Counted from the stretch's first letter, positions 16,730-26,228 are shown. The stretch is 64,000 nt of DNA from an uncultured Clostridia bacterium (GCA_937906775.1 CALCUD010000068.1:1-64000); one strand, 5' to 3'. Program-made: numbers and translations. Notes: generated by a model not told the origin, from the sequence alone.

Positions 16730-18649
16730 ATGCCTGTATATCGCTCGCTGCGGCGGATGAAGGATGGCGCATTGTGCCAGAGCTATGACGGATTTCATGT
16801 GATTTTCCGGATTACGGATCACCTGGAGGTGACCGTGATACGCGGCCAGGTTCCTGCGGGAGAGCCGGTTGAGGAAATACACAGCAAATTGCCGGAGGGT
16901 TTTGAGCTTACCCTGACCGGCATTAAAAAAGGCTTTTTGCTGAAACGTTTAAGTAACGGTGAACGGGTCGCTTCTGTTGAGACTTATCAGGTGGAAACAG
17001 CAGAAGACGGCGAAATCAAAACCTTCTCACAGCAAGGTGAGCTGAATGCCAAACACATTTGGGGCACCGGTGAGAGATTTCATGCGGTGGACCTTCGTGA
17101 AAGCGGATCCGACGGTTGTGTGACTGAGCAGTTTACAAATCAGGGAGAGAAGACCTATCTTCCGATCCCGTTTTTTATGACAGAAAATGGGGTGGGATGT
17201 TTTCGGGAATCCATGCTGCCTGTCCGGATGGACTTCAGAGCCGGTCTGATGCTGGAGCAGGAAACCTGCGGAGAGGTTCTGAGCCGGGATCATTGGTTCT
17301 TTGGAACGCCTGCGGGAATTCTCTGTCAGTTCCTGCGGATGACCGGTATGCCGGAACTTCCGCCGGACTGGGCTTTCGGTGTCTGGATCAGCGCTAATGG
17401 CTGGAACAGCGATGCGGAAGTGGATGCACAGCTGAAGGCACTCCGGATTCATGATTATCCGGCGGATGTCATGGTACTGGAAGCCTGGAGTGATGAGCGA
17501 ACCTTTTATCGGTGGAACGGACATGAATTCTGGCGGGATCCTGAAGATACGGTGCGCAGAATTCGGGACGCAGGACTCCATCCGATCCTTTGGCAGATCC
17601 CGGTGATCAAACGGGAAAATGACGGAGAACCTGGAGAATGGCTGCTGGAGGATGAACGGGAAGCCCTGGAAAAGCGGTATTGTGTTTTCTGTCAGGACGG
17701 AACGCCGTACCGTATACCGAATGGCGTCTGGTTCAGCGGAAGCCTGCTGCCGGATTTTACGAATCCGGATGCAGTGGATTGGTGGTTCAGGAAACGGAAA
17801 TATCTGCTGGACATGGGTATTGAGGGGTTCAAGACGGACGGCGGGGAATTTTTGCTGGACGACAACGTGCGCCTGTATAACGGGTTGAACGGAAAAGAGG
17901 CGCACAATCTTTACCCGTCGCAGTATATCGGTGCTTATCAGCATTTTTTGAAAGAGAACGGGGTTCACGGGGTTACCTTCAGCCGTGCGGATTGGACCGG
18001 AGCCCAGACCCGGCCGATCCATTGGGCGGGAGATCAGGTCAGTACCTGGAGTGAACTTCGTGCACAACTGCGGGCTGGGATATCTGCCGGCCTGAGCGGG
18101 TTGATGCTTTGGAGCTTTGATATCGGAGGATTCGCCGGAGAACTGCCTTCGGCCGAGCTGTATCTCCGGGCGACGGCAATGGGATGTTTCTGCCCGATTA
18201 TGCAGTGGCACTCAGAACCTCGCAGCGGTCAGTTTTACGCGACACATGAGGCGGGATTTGTCAATGACCGGAGTCCCTGGAACTTGGCGGAAAAACTTCA
18301 GAACCCGGAGATTATGACGATCAGCCGCAAATTTGCCCGGATCCGGAAGGAACTGCAACCATACCTTATTCGGGAATCGGCTTACTGCGCGAACGCGGGG
18401 CGCCCGTTAATGGCGCATCTCTGCCTCTGCTATCCGGAGGATCCGCGATCCTGTGCCTGCGAGGATCAATATATGCTCGGGCGGGATCTGCTGGTTTGCC
18501 CCATTACAGAAGAAGGTCGGGAGAGCCGCCGGGTCTGGCTGCCGGCGGGTCATTGGAAACACCGTTTTACCGGTGCGGAATACGTTGGCGGACAGGAAAC
18601 GGAAATTCGCTGTCCGCTGGATGAGATGATTGCTTTGGAAAGGATCTGA
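16730..18649 (+). CDS. glycoside hydrolase family 31 alpha-glycosidase
   Basis: 639 residues, GH31 architecture: N-terminal beta-sandwich with GTGERFHAVDLR, then the catalytic barrel (FGVWISANGWNSDAEVDAQL). The nucleophile is D370 in GFKTDGGEF and the acid/base D435 in HWAGDQVSTWSEL; both belong to motifs conserved in the family. GH31 includes alpha-glucosidases, alpha-xylosidases and sulfoquinovosidases, and the exact specificity is open. No signal peptide, so it acts in the cytoplasm on imported oligosaccharide. GGAGGTG lies 12 bases before the ATG. It carries an intragenic copy of the candidate operator. Confidence 0.9.
   Translation: MPVYRSLRRMKDGALCQSYDGFHVIFRITDHLEVTVIRGQVPAGEPVEEIHSKLPEGFELTLTGIKKGFLLKRLSNGERVASVETYQVETAEDGEIKTFSQQGELNAKHIWGTGERFHAVDLRESGSDGCVTEQFTNQGEKTYLPIPFFMTENGVGCFRESMLPVRMDFRAGLMLEQETCGEVLSRDHWFFGTPAGILCQFLRMTGMPELPPDWAFGVWISANGWNSDAEVDAQLKALRIHDYPADVMVLEAWSDERTFYRWNGHEFWRDPEDTVRRIRDAGLHPILWQIPVIKRENDGEPGEWLLEDEREALEKRYCVFCQDGTPYRIPNGVWFSGSLLPDFTNPDAVDWWFRKRKYLLDMGIEGFKTDGGEFLLDDNVRLYNGLNGKEAHNLYPSQYIGAYQHFLKENGVHGVTFSRADWTGAQTRPIHWAGDQVSTWSELRAQLRAGISAGLSGLMLWSFDIGGFAGELPSAELYLRATAMGCFCPIMQWHSEPRSGQFYATHEAGFVNDRSPWNLAEKLQNPEIMTISRKFARIRKELQPYLIRESAYCANAGRPLMAHLCLCYPEDPRSCACEDQYMLGRDLLVCPITEEGRESRRVWLPAGHWKHRFTGAEYVGGQETEIRCPLDEMIALERI
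16940..16954 (+). promoter_or_regulatory. candidate LacI-family operator O2 inside GH31
   Basis: Exact copy of the 15-mer CTGAAACGTTTAAGT found at the promoter, 1290 bases downstream, encoding part of LLKRLSN in GH31. It may be an auxiliary operator for looping or roadblock repression; chance recurrence of an exact 15-mer in a 64-kb window is unlikely. Confidence 0.45.
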
Positions 18650-18653
18650 CCCT

Positions 18654-20657
18654 ATGGAAATGCCGGTGATCCGCGCTTGGCGAGTAGAACTGGACGGACC
18701 TGTGAACGATTTTGCCGAAAGCATTTTCTTTATCGGAAACGGTTTTCTGGGTGTACGGGGTTTCTCACTTCAGGAACCTAAGCAAAACCCGCAGGATCAC
18801 GCCATTTTCCGGGCCGGATTTTTTGAGTCGGTAAAGCCTGGAATAACAGACATGGTGCAGCTTCCCGATGTGATGGGAATGAGGGTGGAACGTTATCAAC
18901 CGAAACAGATTCATCAGGAACTGGATCTCCGTTACGGGCTGCTGACCAGGACCTGGCGGGAAAATGGGTTGACTGTTTCCGCGGAAAGTATGGTCAGCAT
19001 GGCTGATCCACAGTTGATCTGTATCCGGATGACGCTTACGGCGGATTCGGAACGGACGGTTCATATCAATGCGGAACTGGACGACCGCGTGGAGAACCTT
19101 CCGGTCTGTGATGATCAAACAGTTGAAGAGAAGGAGACAGTATGCCTTCTCCGGACGGAAGAAAAAACAGACCATACTCTTCTGCTCCGTGCGATCCGCA
19201 GCGGTCGCAGGCTTTATTTCCGCCGAACGCTGACGGCGGACGGGAATCCTGTTTCCGGAGCACAGATTTTACTGAAGTTGAAACCCGGTATTCCGACGGT
19301 GGTCGAAAACAGAATCCGGATTCTGACGGAGGGGGAAAAAGAAAACGCGGAAGCTGCGGATATTCGCGGTATGCATATGAACGCGTGGGACAGGCTCTGG
19401 CGGGATTGTGATATTGAACTGGATGCCGAGGAGGAAATCCAGGGTGCGCTCCGGTGGAATATCTTTCAGATGCTTTGTAATAACGCGGCGGATGATGCCG
19501 GGGTTTCCATCGGTGCACGCGGATTGACGCACGGACGGTATAAAGGTAATGCGTTCTGGGATACAGATGTTTTTCTGCAGCCGTTCTTCTGCTGGTGTCG
19601 CCCGGGGGCGGCTGCGAATTTGTCGCGTTACCGGCTCAATCGTCTTCCGCAGGCGAAGGAACTTGCTGCGAAACAGAATCTGAACGGCGCACGTTATCCC
19701 TGGATGTGTGCAGCGGATGGAACAGAACAGTGTGAGAGCTGGGATATCGGACTTTGCGAGGTCCATATTACAGCGGACATTGCTTATGCGCTGTGCCGGA
19801 CTGTGGAAATAACAGGCATGCCACTGACAGAGAAAATGCGGGAGCTGCTTGCGGAAACTGCCCGATACTGGAAAAGCCGATTTACCTGGGAGGAGAACAG
19901 GCAGCAGTATTCCTGTTTCTTTGTCAAGGGTCCTGACGAATATTGCGGTGCTGCGGTCAATAATACCTATACGAACTATATGGCCAGACATAATGTCGAG
20001 ATGGCGCTTCTTTACGCAGGAGACAGACTGACGGATGAGGAGCGGGAGGAGCTGCGTTTTTTTGCGGACCATATCGCGATTCTGTACGATCAGGATCGGG
20101 AACTGTATCTGCAGGACGAACTGTTCGATCGGATGGAACCGCTGCCGGCGATCAGGCAGGACGGGGAGCCTCTGTACAAATCAATCTGTTTTGACAGAAT
20201 GCAGCGTTACAGAGCGTTGAAACAAGCGGATCTGGTTGAACTGATGGTTCTTTTTCCGGAAGCGTTTACTGAAGGGGAAAAGCGCGCTGTATGGGAGATT
20301 TATGAACCACTGACGGTTCACGACAGCAGTCTGAGCTTTGGGGTGCACGCACATTTGGGGTTTCAACTCGGAATCGGAGAAAAGGCATGGGATTATTTCG
20401 TCCGCAGCGTGACTTTTGATCTGCGGGACCGGCTGCATAATACCGGTCGGGAGGGCGTTCACATGGCTTCTCTCGGAGCGTCCTGGCAGGCTGTGGTATA
20501 CGGTATGCTGGGACTGTGGGCACATGATGGCCGGCTGATGACCCGTGCCAGACTGCCAGAGCAGATTCGCGGTATTTCACTGTCTGTATATTATCGGGGT
20601 GAGCGTTACCAAATAACATCCAACCGATCGGGGACGATTGTCCGAAAGGAGGCGTGA
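18654..20657 (+). CDS. GH65 disaccharide phosphorylase
   Basis: 667 residues. GH65 marks: RGLTHGRYKGNAFWDTDVF, KGPDEYCGAAVNNTYTNY with the general acid at E429, KQADLVELM for sugar and phosphate binding, and GVHMASLGASWQAVVYG. Inverting GH65 enzymes phosphorolyse alpha-linked glucobioses (maltose, trehalose, kojibiose, nigerose) to beta-glucose-1-phosphate. It is about 80-100 residues shorter than typical members, mostly at the C-terminus. A GGAAAGGA motif fixes the ATG given. The beta-phosphoglucomutase at the operon's end uses exactly its product, which supports phosphorylase rather than hydrolase activity. Confidence 0.9.
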   Translation: MEMPVIRAWRVELDGPVNDFAESIFFIGNGFLGVRGFSLQEPKQNPQDHAIFRAGFFESVKPGITDMVQLPDVMGMRVERYQPKQIHQELDLRYGLLTRTWRENGLTVSAESMVSMADPQLICIRMTLTADSERTVHINAELDDRVENLPVCDDQTVEEKETVCLLRTEEKTDHTLLLRAIRSGRRLYFRRTLTADGNPVSGAQILLKLKPGIPTVVENRIRILTEGEKENAEAADIRGMHMNAWDRLWRDCDIELDAEEEIQGALRWNIFQMLCNNAADDAGVSIGARGLTHGRYKGNAFWDTDVFLQPFFCWCRPGAAANLSRYRLNRLPQAKELAAKQNLNGARYPWMCAADGTEQCESWDIGLCEVHITADIAYALCRTVEITGMPLTEKMRELLAETARYWKSRFTWEENRQQYSCFFVKGPDEYCGAAVNNTYTNYMARHNVEMALLYAGDRLTDEEREELRFFADHIAILYDQDRELYLQDELFDRMEPLPAIRQDGEPLYKSICFDRMQRYRALKQADLVELMVLFPEAFTEGEKRAVWEIYEPLTVHDSSLSFGVHAHLGFQLGIGEKAWDYFVRSVTFDLRDRLHNTGREGVHMASLGASWQAVVYGMLGLWAHDGRLMTRARLPEQIRGISLSVYYRGERYQITSNRSGTIVRKEA

Positions 20658-20661
20658 TTCC

Positions 20662-21555
20662 ATGTATATTCCCAATAACGCAAAAAAGCGAACTGCGACA
20701 GTTGTGTTTCTCCTCCCTTCATTGATCGGCATTTTGGGGTTTTGCTTGCTGCCGATGATAGCTTCTGCGATTTTCAGTCTGATGGATTATGATTTGCTGA
20801 TGCCCATGGAATCCATGACTTTCGTCGGACTCAACAACTTTGTCAGGATTCTGGGCGGAAGTGAATTTCCGAAGGTGTTGGCGCATACCTGTACTTATCT
20901 GGTGCTGTATCTTCCGTTAATCATGCTGACCAGCGTAGGAGAAGCGTTGATATTAAACCGGTCATTCAGAGGACACGGCCTGTTCCGGACGGTTTGCTAT
21001 ACCCCGGTTATCACTTCCTGGGTGGCTGCTGCGGTTGTCTGGCAATGGGTGCTGAGCGGGAAGTACGGATTGATCAACCAGATACTGGAAAGTATTGGAA
21101 TCACGGGGCCTGCGTGGCTGAACAGTAAGGATTGGGCGATGCCCGGCGTAGTGCTGGCGGCGGTATGGAAGGACACGGGTTATTATGCGCTGATGGTACT
21201 CGCGGCACTGAAATCCATTGATGTAAGCTGTTATGAAGCAGCGGATATAGACGGGGCCGGCGGATTCAGAAAATTGGTATCCATTACACTGCCGCTGATC
21301 TCTCCGACATTGTTCCTGCTGATTGTGATCAATGTGATTTATGGGCTGCAGGTTTTTGATTCCGTGCTGATTATGACGAACGGCGGTCCCGGCGGTGCTA
21401 CGACCGTATTTCTGGAACGCATCTATAAGTATGCCTTTAAGCAATACAAGATGGGACTGGCCAGCGCCTATTCCTGGATTCTGTTTGCATTGATTCTGAT
21501 TTTTACGCTGGTTCAGTTCCGGCTGCAGAGAAAGTGGGTGAATTACGATGCGTAA
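20662..21555 (+). CDS. carbohydrate ABC transporter permease (MalF/UgpA type)
   Basis: 297 residues with six predicted membrane helices; first one VVFLLPSLIGILGFCLLP. The EAA loop that contacts the ATPase reads YEAADIDGAGGFRKLVSITLPL. AAAGGAGG lies 10 bases ahead of the ATG and inside the end of the GH65 gene. It pairs with the next gene as a CUT1-family heterodimer. No ATPase gene lies in this operon, so a shared MsiK-like ATPase elsewhere probably powers it. Confidence 0.92.
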   Translation: MYIPNNAKKRTATVVFLLPSLIGILGFCLLPMIASAIFSLMDYDLLMPMESMTFVGLNNFVRILGGSEFPKVLAHTCTYLVLYLPLIMLTSVGEALILNRSFRGHGLFRTVCYTPVITSWVAAAVVWQWVLSGKYGLINQILESIGITGPAWLNSKDWAMPGVVLAAVWKDTGYYALMVLAALKSIDVSCYEAADIDGAGGFRKLVSITLPLISPTLFLLIVINVIYGLQVFDSVLIMTNGGPGGATTVFLERIYKYAFKQYKMGLASAYSWILFALILIFTLVQFRLQRKWVNYDA

Positions 21556-22390
21556 CGCACCCGCTTTCCGGAAGGTCATTCGGGGGACCCTGTTCTATCT
21601 GATGCTGTTGCTCATCGTGCTTTTGACGCTGTTGCCTTTTTTGTGGATGATTTCTTCATCATTCAAGGGATCGGAGGCCATCCGTACGATTCCAATCCGG
21701 TGGATTCCCGAACGGCCGACGCTGGAAGGGTATGAACGGGTTTTCAACATGCAGGGGTTTTCTTTTGCACGAGCCAGTCTGAACAGCCTGTTTCTTGCAG
21801 TTGCCTGTACGGTGGTGGCAGTAGGCTCTGCGACGATGGCGGCATTTGTCTTTGCCAAGCTTCCTTTCCGGGGCAGCAACGCGCTCTTTGGAGTGTATCT
21901 CGCGACGATGATGATTCCCGGTACGGTGACGATGGTGCCGAACTATATCATTTTGAAGGTTCTCGGGTTGCTGGATACCTATACCGGGCTGATCCTTCCC
22001 TCCCTTGCGAATGCGTTTGGTGTTTTCCTGATGCGTCAGAGCATGATGAGCGTCAACGATGCCTATATGGAATCTGCGCATCTGGATGGCGCGTCACTGT
22101 TCAGGATCTTTTTCTCAATCATGCTTCCCATGGTAATGCCGACACTGGCCACGATGGTGCTGCTTTCCTTCATGGGAAGCTGGAACAGCTATCTATGGCC
22201 GCTGATCGTGCTGACTTCCAATGATAAGCAGACGCTTCAGGTTGTACTTGGAAATATGAACGGCATGTACAAAAACAATGAGCATGTCCTGATGGCCGGT
22301 GCCGTGCTGACAATTCTGCCGATTCTGGCGGTGTATCTGATTTCACAGCGGTATGTGGATCAGGGGATCAGTCTCGGCGGACTCAAATGA
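21548..22390 (+). CDS. carbohydrate ABC transporter permease (MalG/UgpE type)
   Basis: 280 residues. LLTLLPFLWMISSSFKG opens the protein, TMMIPGTVTMVPNYI follows, and the EAA-type loop is MESAHLDGASLFRIFFSIMLP. The C-terminal YVDQGISLGGLK is the standard ending of MalG-like permeases. Overlaps its partner permease by 8 bases, which suggests coupled translation. Confidence 0.93.
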   Translation: MRNAPAFRKVIRGTLFYLMLLLIVLLTLLPFLWMISSSFKGSEAIRTIPIRWIPERPTLEGYERVFNMQGFSFARASLNSLFLAVACTVVAVGSATMAAFVFAKLPFRGSNALFGVYLATMMIPGTVTMVPNYIILKVLGLLDTYTGLILPSLANAFGVFLMRQSMMSVNDAYMESAHLDGASLFRIFFSIMLPMVMPTLATMVLLSFMGSWNSYLWPLIVLTSNDKQTLQVVLGNMNGMYKNNEHVLMAGAVLTILPILAVYLISQRYVDQGISLGGLK

Positions 22391-22443
22391 ACGAATGTAA
22401 AGGCCGAAGATGCCTTTGCAAATATTGTAAGGAGGTTCTTCCC

Positions 22444-23673
22444 ATGAAAAAGATCGTTGCCCTGTTCCTCGCCCTCGCGATGGTGCTGGCTGTGACTGTT
22501 TCCGCGGTTGCGGAACCTGTTACCATCACCTACGCACACTTCTCCGGCGCCGGTGCGCAGGAAGAAACGCTTAAAAAGATGATCGAAGTTTTTGAACAGA
22601 AAAACCCCGACATCAAGGTTGATCTTCAAATCACCGGTTTTGATGACTACTTCACCAAACTCGCCACCACCGTCGGCGGCGGAAATGCACCTGACGTGTT
22701 TGAAATGAACATGGAAAACTATCTGGCTTATATGCTTCGCGGCGCCTGTGCTGATCTGACCGGTCTGGTTGATACCGCAAACTATTCTGCCGGATGCCTG
22801 GAAGCCGTCAGCTCTGACGGGAAACTCTATGCTGTTCCCATGAGCTTCTCCACCTGCGTTATGTTCTACAACAAGGCGTTGTTCGATCAGGCCGGAATTG
22901 CCTATCCCACCAATGATTGGACATGGGAAGATGCGCAGAAGGCTGCCGAAGCCATCAAAGCGCTGGGTGATGACATCTGGGGTTATTATCAGCCCATCAC
23001 CTATAACGAATTCTACAAGTCTGTCAAAGGAAACGGCGGCAGTTTGCTGAATGCTGATTATTCCGCCTTTACCGCTAACAGCGCGGAGAATGCTGCGGTT
23101 CTGGACGCGATGGTCAAACGTGTCCGGGGTGAAGGTCACGTGATGCCCACTGCTGAAGAGATGGCAGGACGCGGAGACTGGGATCTGTTCTGTGAAGGCA
23201 AACTGGGAATGATCATTACCGGTATATGGGGATTCTCCACCTTTGCGGAGAAGTGCGCCTTCGATTGGGATATCGTTGTTGAACCCGGCTATACCAAGCC
23301 CAGCACTTTCTTCTTTGCCAATGTGAACTGCGTGTCCCCCACCAGTGAAAAGAAAGAAGCTGCTGCAAAGTTCATCGATGCTATGGGTTCCGATCCCGAC
23401 ATCGTACAGTTGCGGCTGGATGCAAGTTGGGAGCTGCCTACCATCGCGGATCAGTCCAAACTGTCCCAGTATCTGGAAGTCACGCCTCCCGCCAACCGCG
23501 CGGCAGTGTTTGACAGCATGGATTTCGCTGCTGCCCCGCCTGCACTGAAGGAATCCGGAGCTGCCAGCGAGATTATCGGTAACGTGCTGAGTACTCTGGA
23601 AATGAACGATATCAGCGCGCAGGAAGCACTGGATGATATTCAGGCCCAGTTGGAGGACGCCGGTTTGCTGTGA
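22444..23673 (+). CDS. sugar ABC transporter substrate-binding protein
   Basis: 409 residues, family-1 extracellular solute-binding protein. A signal peptide (KKIVALFLALAMVLAVTVSAVA) precedes the mature start VTITYAHFSGAG; no lipobox Cys is visible, so it may be held by other means or be processed by signal peptidase I. WTWEDAQKAAEAIKALG and the FYNKALFDQAGI region are family-typical. TAAGGAGG lies 8 bases before the ATG; the longer open frame upstream is rejected for that reason. Its gene is followed by a strong terminator, which would make this the most abundant product of the operon. Ligand probably an alpha-gluco-oligosaccharide. Confidence 0.92.
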   Translation: MKKIVALFLALAMVLAVTVSAVAEPVTITYAHFSGAGAQEETLKKMIEVFEQKNPDIKVDLQITGFDDYFTKLATTVGGGNAPDVFEMNMENYLAYMLRGACADLTGLVDTANYSAGCLEAVSSDGKLYAVPMSFSTCVMFYNKALFDQAGIAYPTNDWTWEDAQKAAEAIKALGDDIWGYYQPITYNEFYKSVKGNGGSLLNADYSAFTANSAENAAVLDAMVKRVRGEGHVMPTAEEMAGRGDWDLFCEGKLGMIITGIWGFSTFAEKCAFDWDIVVEPGYTKPSTFFFANVNCVSPTSEKKEAAAKFIDAMGSDPDIVQLRLDASWELPTIADQSKLSQYLEVTPPANRAAVFDSMDFAAAPPALKESGAASEIIGNVLSTLEMNDISAQEALDDIQAQLEDAGLL

Positions 23674-23689
23674 TGCGCCTGGTCCTGTC

Positions 23690-23721
23690 GGGGGAAGGTC
23701 TTCGGCCTTCCCCCTTTTTTT
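23690..23721 (+). terminator. internal terminator after the binding-protein gene
   Basis: Perfect 9-bp stem GGGGGAAGG / CCTTCCCCC, loop TCTTCGG, then seven T. It lies inside the operon, 17 bases before the next ribosome-bound start, so it probably lowers downstream expression instead of ending the operon outright. Confidence 0.85.
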
Positions 23722-23738
23722 CGGAAGGAGGACAGTTC

Positions 23739-25544
23739 ATGGAACATTATCAGGTAACAGGTAATGAATATCTGTCGCTGCCGACGGTTCGCGAGTCAGA
23801 CGGTGCGATAGAAGGTCTTACCTGTCTGTATATGAGGCTGAAGGGAATGCTGGAGCTGAAGGGAAAGGACGGGTTTGTCTGTCCGTTTCTGGAACTGAAC
23901 GGTGTCCGTCAGGCATTAAAGCCGGTCTGGTCCCGGGAGTGTTACTGGATTCCGACGATGAGTACGGAAGCGGACGGTTTTTCGTTCAGTTGTACCTATT
24001 TGACTCCGACAGGTGAACGCGGTTTCGCACTTCGACTGACTGCCGTCAACCGGAGTCAGGAAACGCTTGTATTCCGGATCGGTGCCGACGGCGCCTGGAC
24101 GGAGACCTGGCATACAGTCAACGAGAGCATCCTTCTGGAATCCGGAAAATCAGTGAAAGATTCCGGGTGGAATCAGATGTTTGTTTTTCAACAGATACCC
24201 GGGATACCGTTGATTGCATTTGCGCCTGTTACCGGGGACAGCCAGCCTTTCAGCAGGATTGATCAGGGTGTGGAATGGAAGCGGAACGGCTTTGAATACA
24301 GTCTGTACAAAACAACGGAACTGAGGTGCGGGGAATGCGTCACGCTGGATCTGTTCTTCGGGATCGGGTACGAGGAGGTATCGGCCTGTACCGCGGCTAA
24401 GGAAATGCTGCGTCAGGGTTTTGACACATTGCTCATCCGGACGGAATCATGGCTTCGTCAGCGGGCTAAGCCGTCGAATGATCCTGTGATCCGGACGTTA
24501 CTCAATACAAATCTGTTCTTTGCTTTTTTCTTTGCTTCCGGACGGACCGTTGATACAGAGGAACTTGTGATGATGACTTCCCGCAGCCCCCGATATTATG
24601 TATCTGCGGCTTACTGGGACCGGGACAGTTTGCTCTGGGCTTTCCCGGCCATTGTGGAAGCGGACCCGGAATATGCCCGGGAATTGATCCTCTCGGTATT
24701 TCATCGTCAGGGCAGGAACTTTGGCATTCATAGCCGGTATATTGACGGAACGGTTCTGGAACCGGGATTTGAGTTGGATGAACTCTGTGCGCCGGTAATC
24801 GCATTGGAACGATACGTCAACCGGACCGGGGACGCCGGTCTTCTTTTCCGCCCGGAAATCCGGGACAGGCTGGAGGAGATTGAAAGAAAACTGGAATCCC
24901 GCCGCCATTCGATGGAAACATTGTACAGCACATTTTTGCAGCCTACGGACGATATGCATCGGTATCCTTATCTGACATATGACAACGCGCTGGTATGGAA
25001 AACGCTGCACTCCCTGTCTGAATGGCTCGGAAAACCGGAACTGGCAGTCAGGGCGGAGGATGTCCGGAAATCAATTCTGAAGTGCTGTATTCAGGAGGAG
25101 GCGGGCCGGCAGGTTTATGTTTGGTCCACGGATCTGAACGGGCATTGGGATATCTATGATGAGCCTCCCGGAAGTCTGCAGATTTTACCGTTTTACGGAT
25201 TTTGTGATCCGAAAGATCCGATATGGCGCAATACTGTAGACCTGATCCGGAACGAACGGTATCCGCTTTCTTTCGCTGGACACCGGATTGCAGAGATCGG
25301 TTGCAAGCATGCTCCGCATCCGTGGATCCTTTCCGCCTGCAACAGCTTGCTGGCCGGATTTACGGACAGCGCGTTGAAACACATCCTGGCAACTTCCATG
25401 GATAACGGGATTGCTTGTGAAAGCGTTCATGAGGACAGCGGAGAGTGTGTGACCGGTGCGGCATTCGCGACATGTGCCGGATTTCTGGCGTTTTCCCTGC
25501 TGAAGGCTTGCCCGGGAACTCGTAAAGCGGAGGCGGTGGAATGA
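23739..25544 (+). CDS. six-hairpin (alpha/alpha)6 glycosidase-like protein
   Basis: 601 residues. The first ~250 residues are beta-rich, the rest helical with YWDRDSLLWAFPAIVEADP, FELDELCAPVIALERYV and ACESVHEDSGECVTGAAFAT, resembling the (alpha/alpha)6 glycosidases around GH15/GH63/GH125. The two acidic clusters (DRD; E-DSGE) are candidates for catalysis, but I cannot assign a CAZy family. AAGGAGG lies 7 bases before the chosen ATG; the 23 residues upstream in frame are encoded by the terminator. No signal peptide, so cytoplasmic. Context suggests it trims imported alpha-glucosides. Confidence 0.65.
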   Translation: MEHYQVTGNEYLSLPTVRESDGAIEGLTCLYMRLKGMLELKGKDGFVCPFLELNGVRQALKPVWSRECYWIPTMSTEADGFSFSCTYLTPTGERGFALRLTAVNRSQETLVFRIGADGAWTETWHTVNESILLESGKSVKDSGWNQMFVFQQIPGIPLIAFAPVTGDSQPFSRIDQGVEWKRNGFEYSLYKTTELRCGECVTLDLFFGIGYEEVSACTAAKEMLRQGFDTLLIRTESWLRQRAKPSNDPVIRTLLNTNLFFAFFFASGRTVDTEELVMMTSRSPRYYVSAAYWDRDSLLWAFPAIVEADPEYARELILSVFHRQGRNFGIHSRYIDGTVLEPGFELDELCAPVIALERYVNRTGDAGLLFRPEIRDRLEEIERKLESRRHSMETLYSTFLQPTDDMHRYPYLTYDNALVWKTLHSLSEWLGKPELAVRAEDVRKSILKCCIQEEAGRQVYVWSTDLNGHWDIYDEPPGSLQILPFYGFCDPKDPIWRNTVDLIRNERYPLSFAGHRIAEIGCKHAPHPWILSACNSLLAGFTDSALKHILATSMDNGIACESVHEDSGECVTGAAFATCAGFLAFSLLKACPGTRKAEAVE

Positions 25545-26185
25545 GATATCGCGGATTGATTTTTGATCTGGACGGAGTTCTGTGCTCAACGGATGAATAC
25601 CATTATCAGGCATGGAAAGCGCTGGCGGACCGTCTCGGCATTCCGTTTGACCGGGCGCGGAACGATATGCTCCGCGGGGTCAGCCGAATGGACAGTCTGA
25701 ACATTGTACTGGCAACCGGTGGAAAAAACTGGACACCGGAGGAGAAGGAGCGGCTGGCGGAGGAAAAGAACCGTCTGTATCGGGAAAGACTGTCCCGTAT
25801 GACACCGAAGGATTTGTCCCCCGAAGTCCGGGAAACATTGTTGACGGTCCGTAAACTTGGGTTAAAGATGGCGGTGGGTTCTTCCAGTAAAAATGCCGGA
25901 TATATTCTTGAACGGTTGGGTATGCCGGAATTTTTTGATGTTGTGGTTGACGGTAATCAGCTTTCAAAATCAAAGCCTGATCCGGAGGTTTTTTTGAAGG
26001 CTGCTATGAAGATGGGCCTTTCACCCGGAGAATGTCTGGTGACGGAGGACGCACATGCCGGGGTGGAGGCTGCCCGAAGGGGCGGCTTCGATTGCGCAGC
26101 GATGGGTGCAGCGCGGAACGATTCCCGGGCGACTTTCTGGTTGGATCATTTCAGTGAAATCCGGGAATTGCTGATGGAAGTTTGA
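25541..26185 (+). CDS. pgmB: beta-phosphoglucomutase
   Basis: 214 residues, HAD superfamily. Nucleophile D9 and general acid/base D11 sit in IFDLDGVLCSTD; the cap start HYQAWKALADRLGIPFD, RGVSRMDSL, the VGSSSKNAGYIL loop and VTEDAHAGVEAARRGG match beta-PGM. It converts beta-glucose-1-phosphate to glucose-6-phosphate. Overlaps the glycosidase stop by 4 bases. Pairing with a GH65 phosphorylase is a well-known arrangement and funnels the sugar into glycolysis with one ATP saved. Confidence 0.93.
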   Translation: MRYRGLIFDLDGVLCSTDEYHYQAWKALADRLGIPFDRARNDMLRGVSRMDSLNIVLATGGKNWTPEEKERLAEEKNRLYRERLSRMTPKDLSPEVRETLLTVRKLGLKMAVGSSSKNAGYILERLGMPEFFDVVVDGNQLSKSKPDPEVFLKAAMKMGLSPGECLVTEDAHAGVEAARRGGFDCAAMGAARNDSRATFWLDHFSEIRELLMEV

Positions 26186-26194
26186 TAGAATGAT

Positions 26195-26228
26195 CCGGGA
26201 TCCGACCTGGTAGGAGACCGGATCCCGG
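26195..26228 (+). repeat. inverted repeat after pgmB
   Basis: Perfect 10-bp arms CCGGGATCCG and CGGATCCCGG around a 14-base loop. No T run follows on either strand, so it is not a standard terminator; it may stabilise the 3' end of the operon transcript. Confidence 0.5.

Noticed and set aside
26195..26228. Terminator after pgmB
   Set aside because: The stem is perfect but no T run follows on either strand; recorded only as an inverted repeat.
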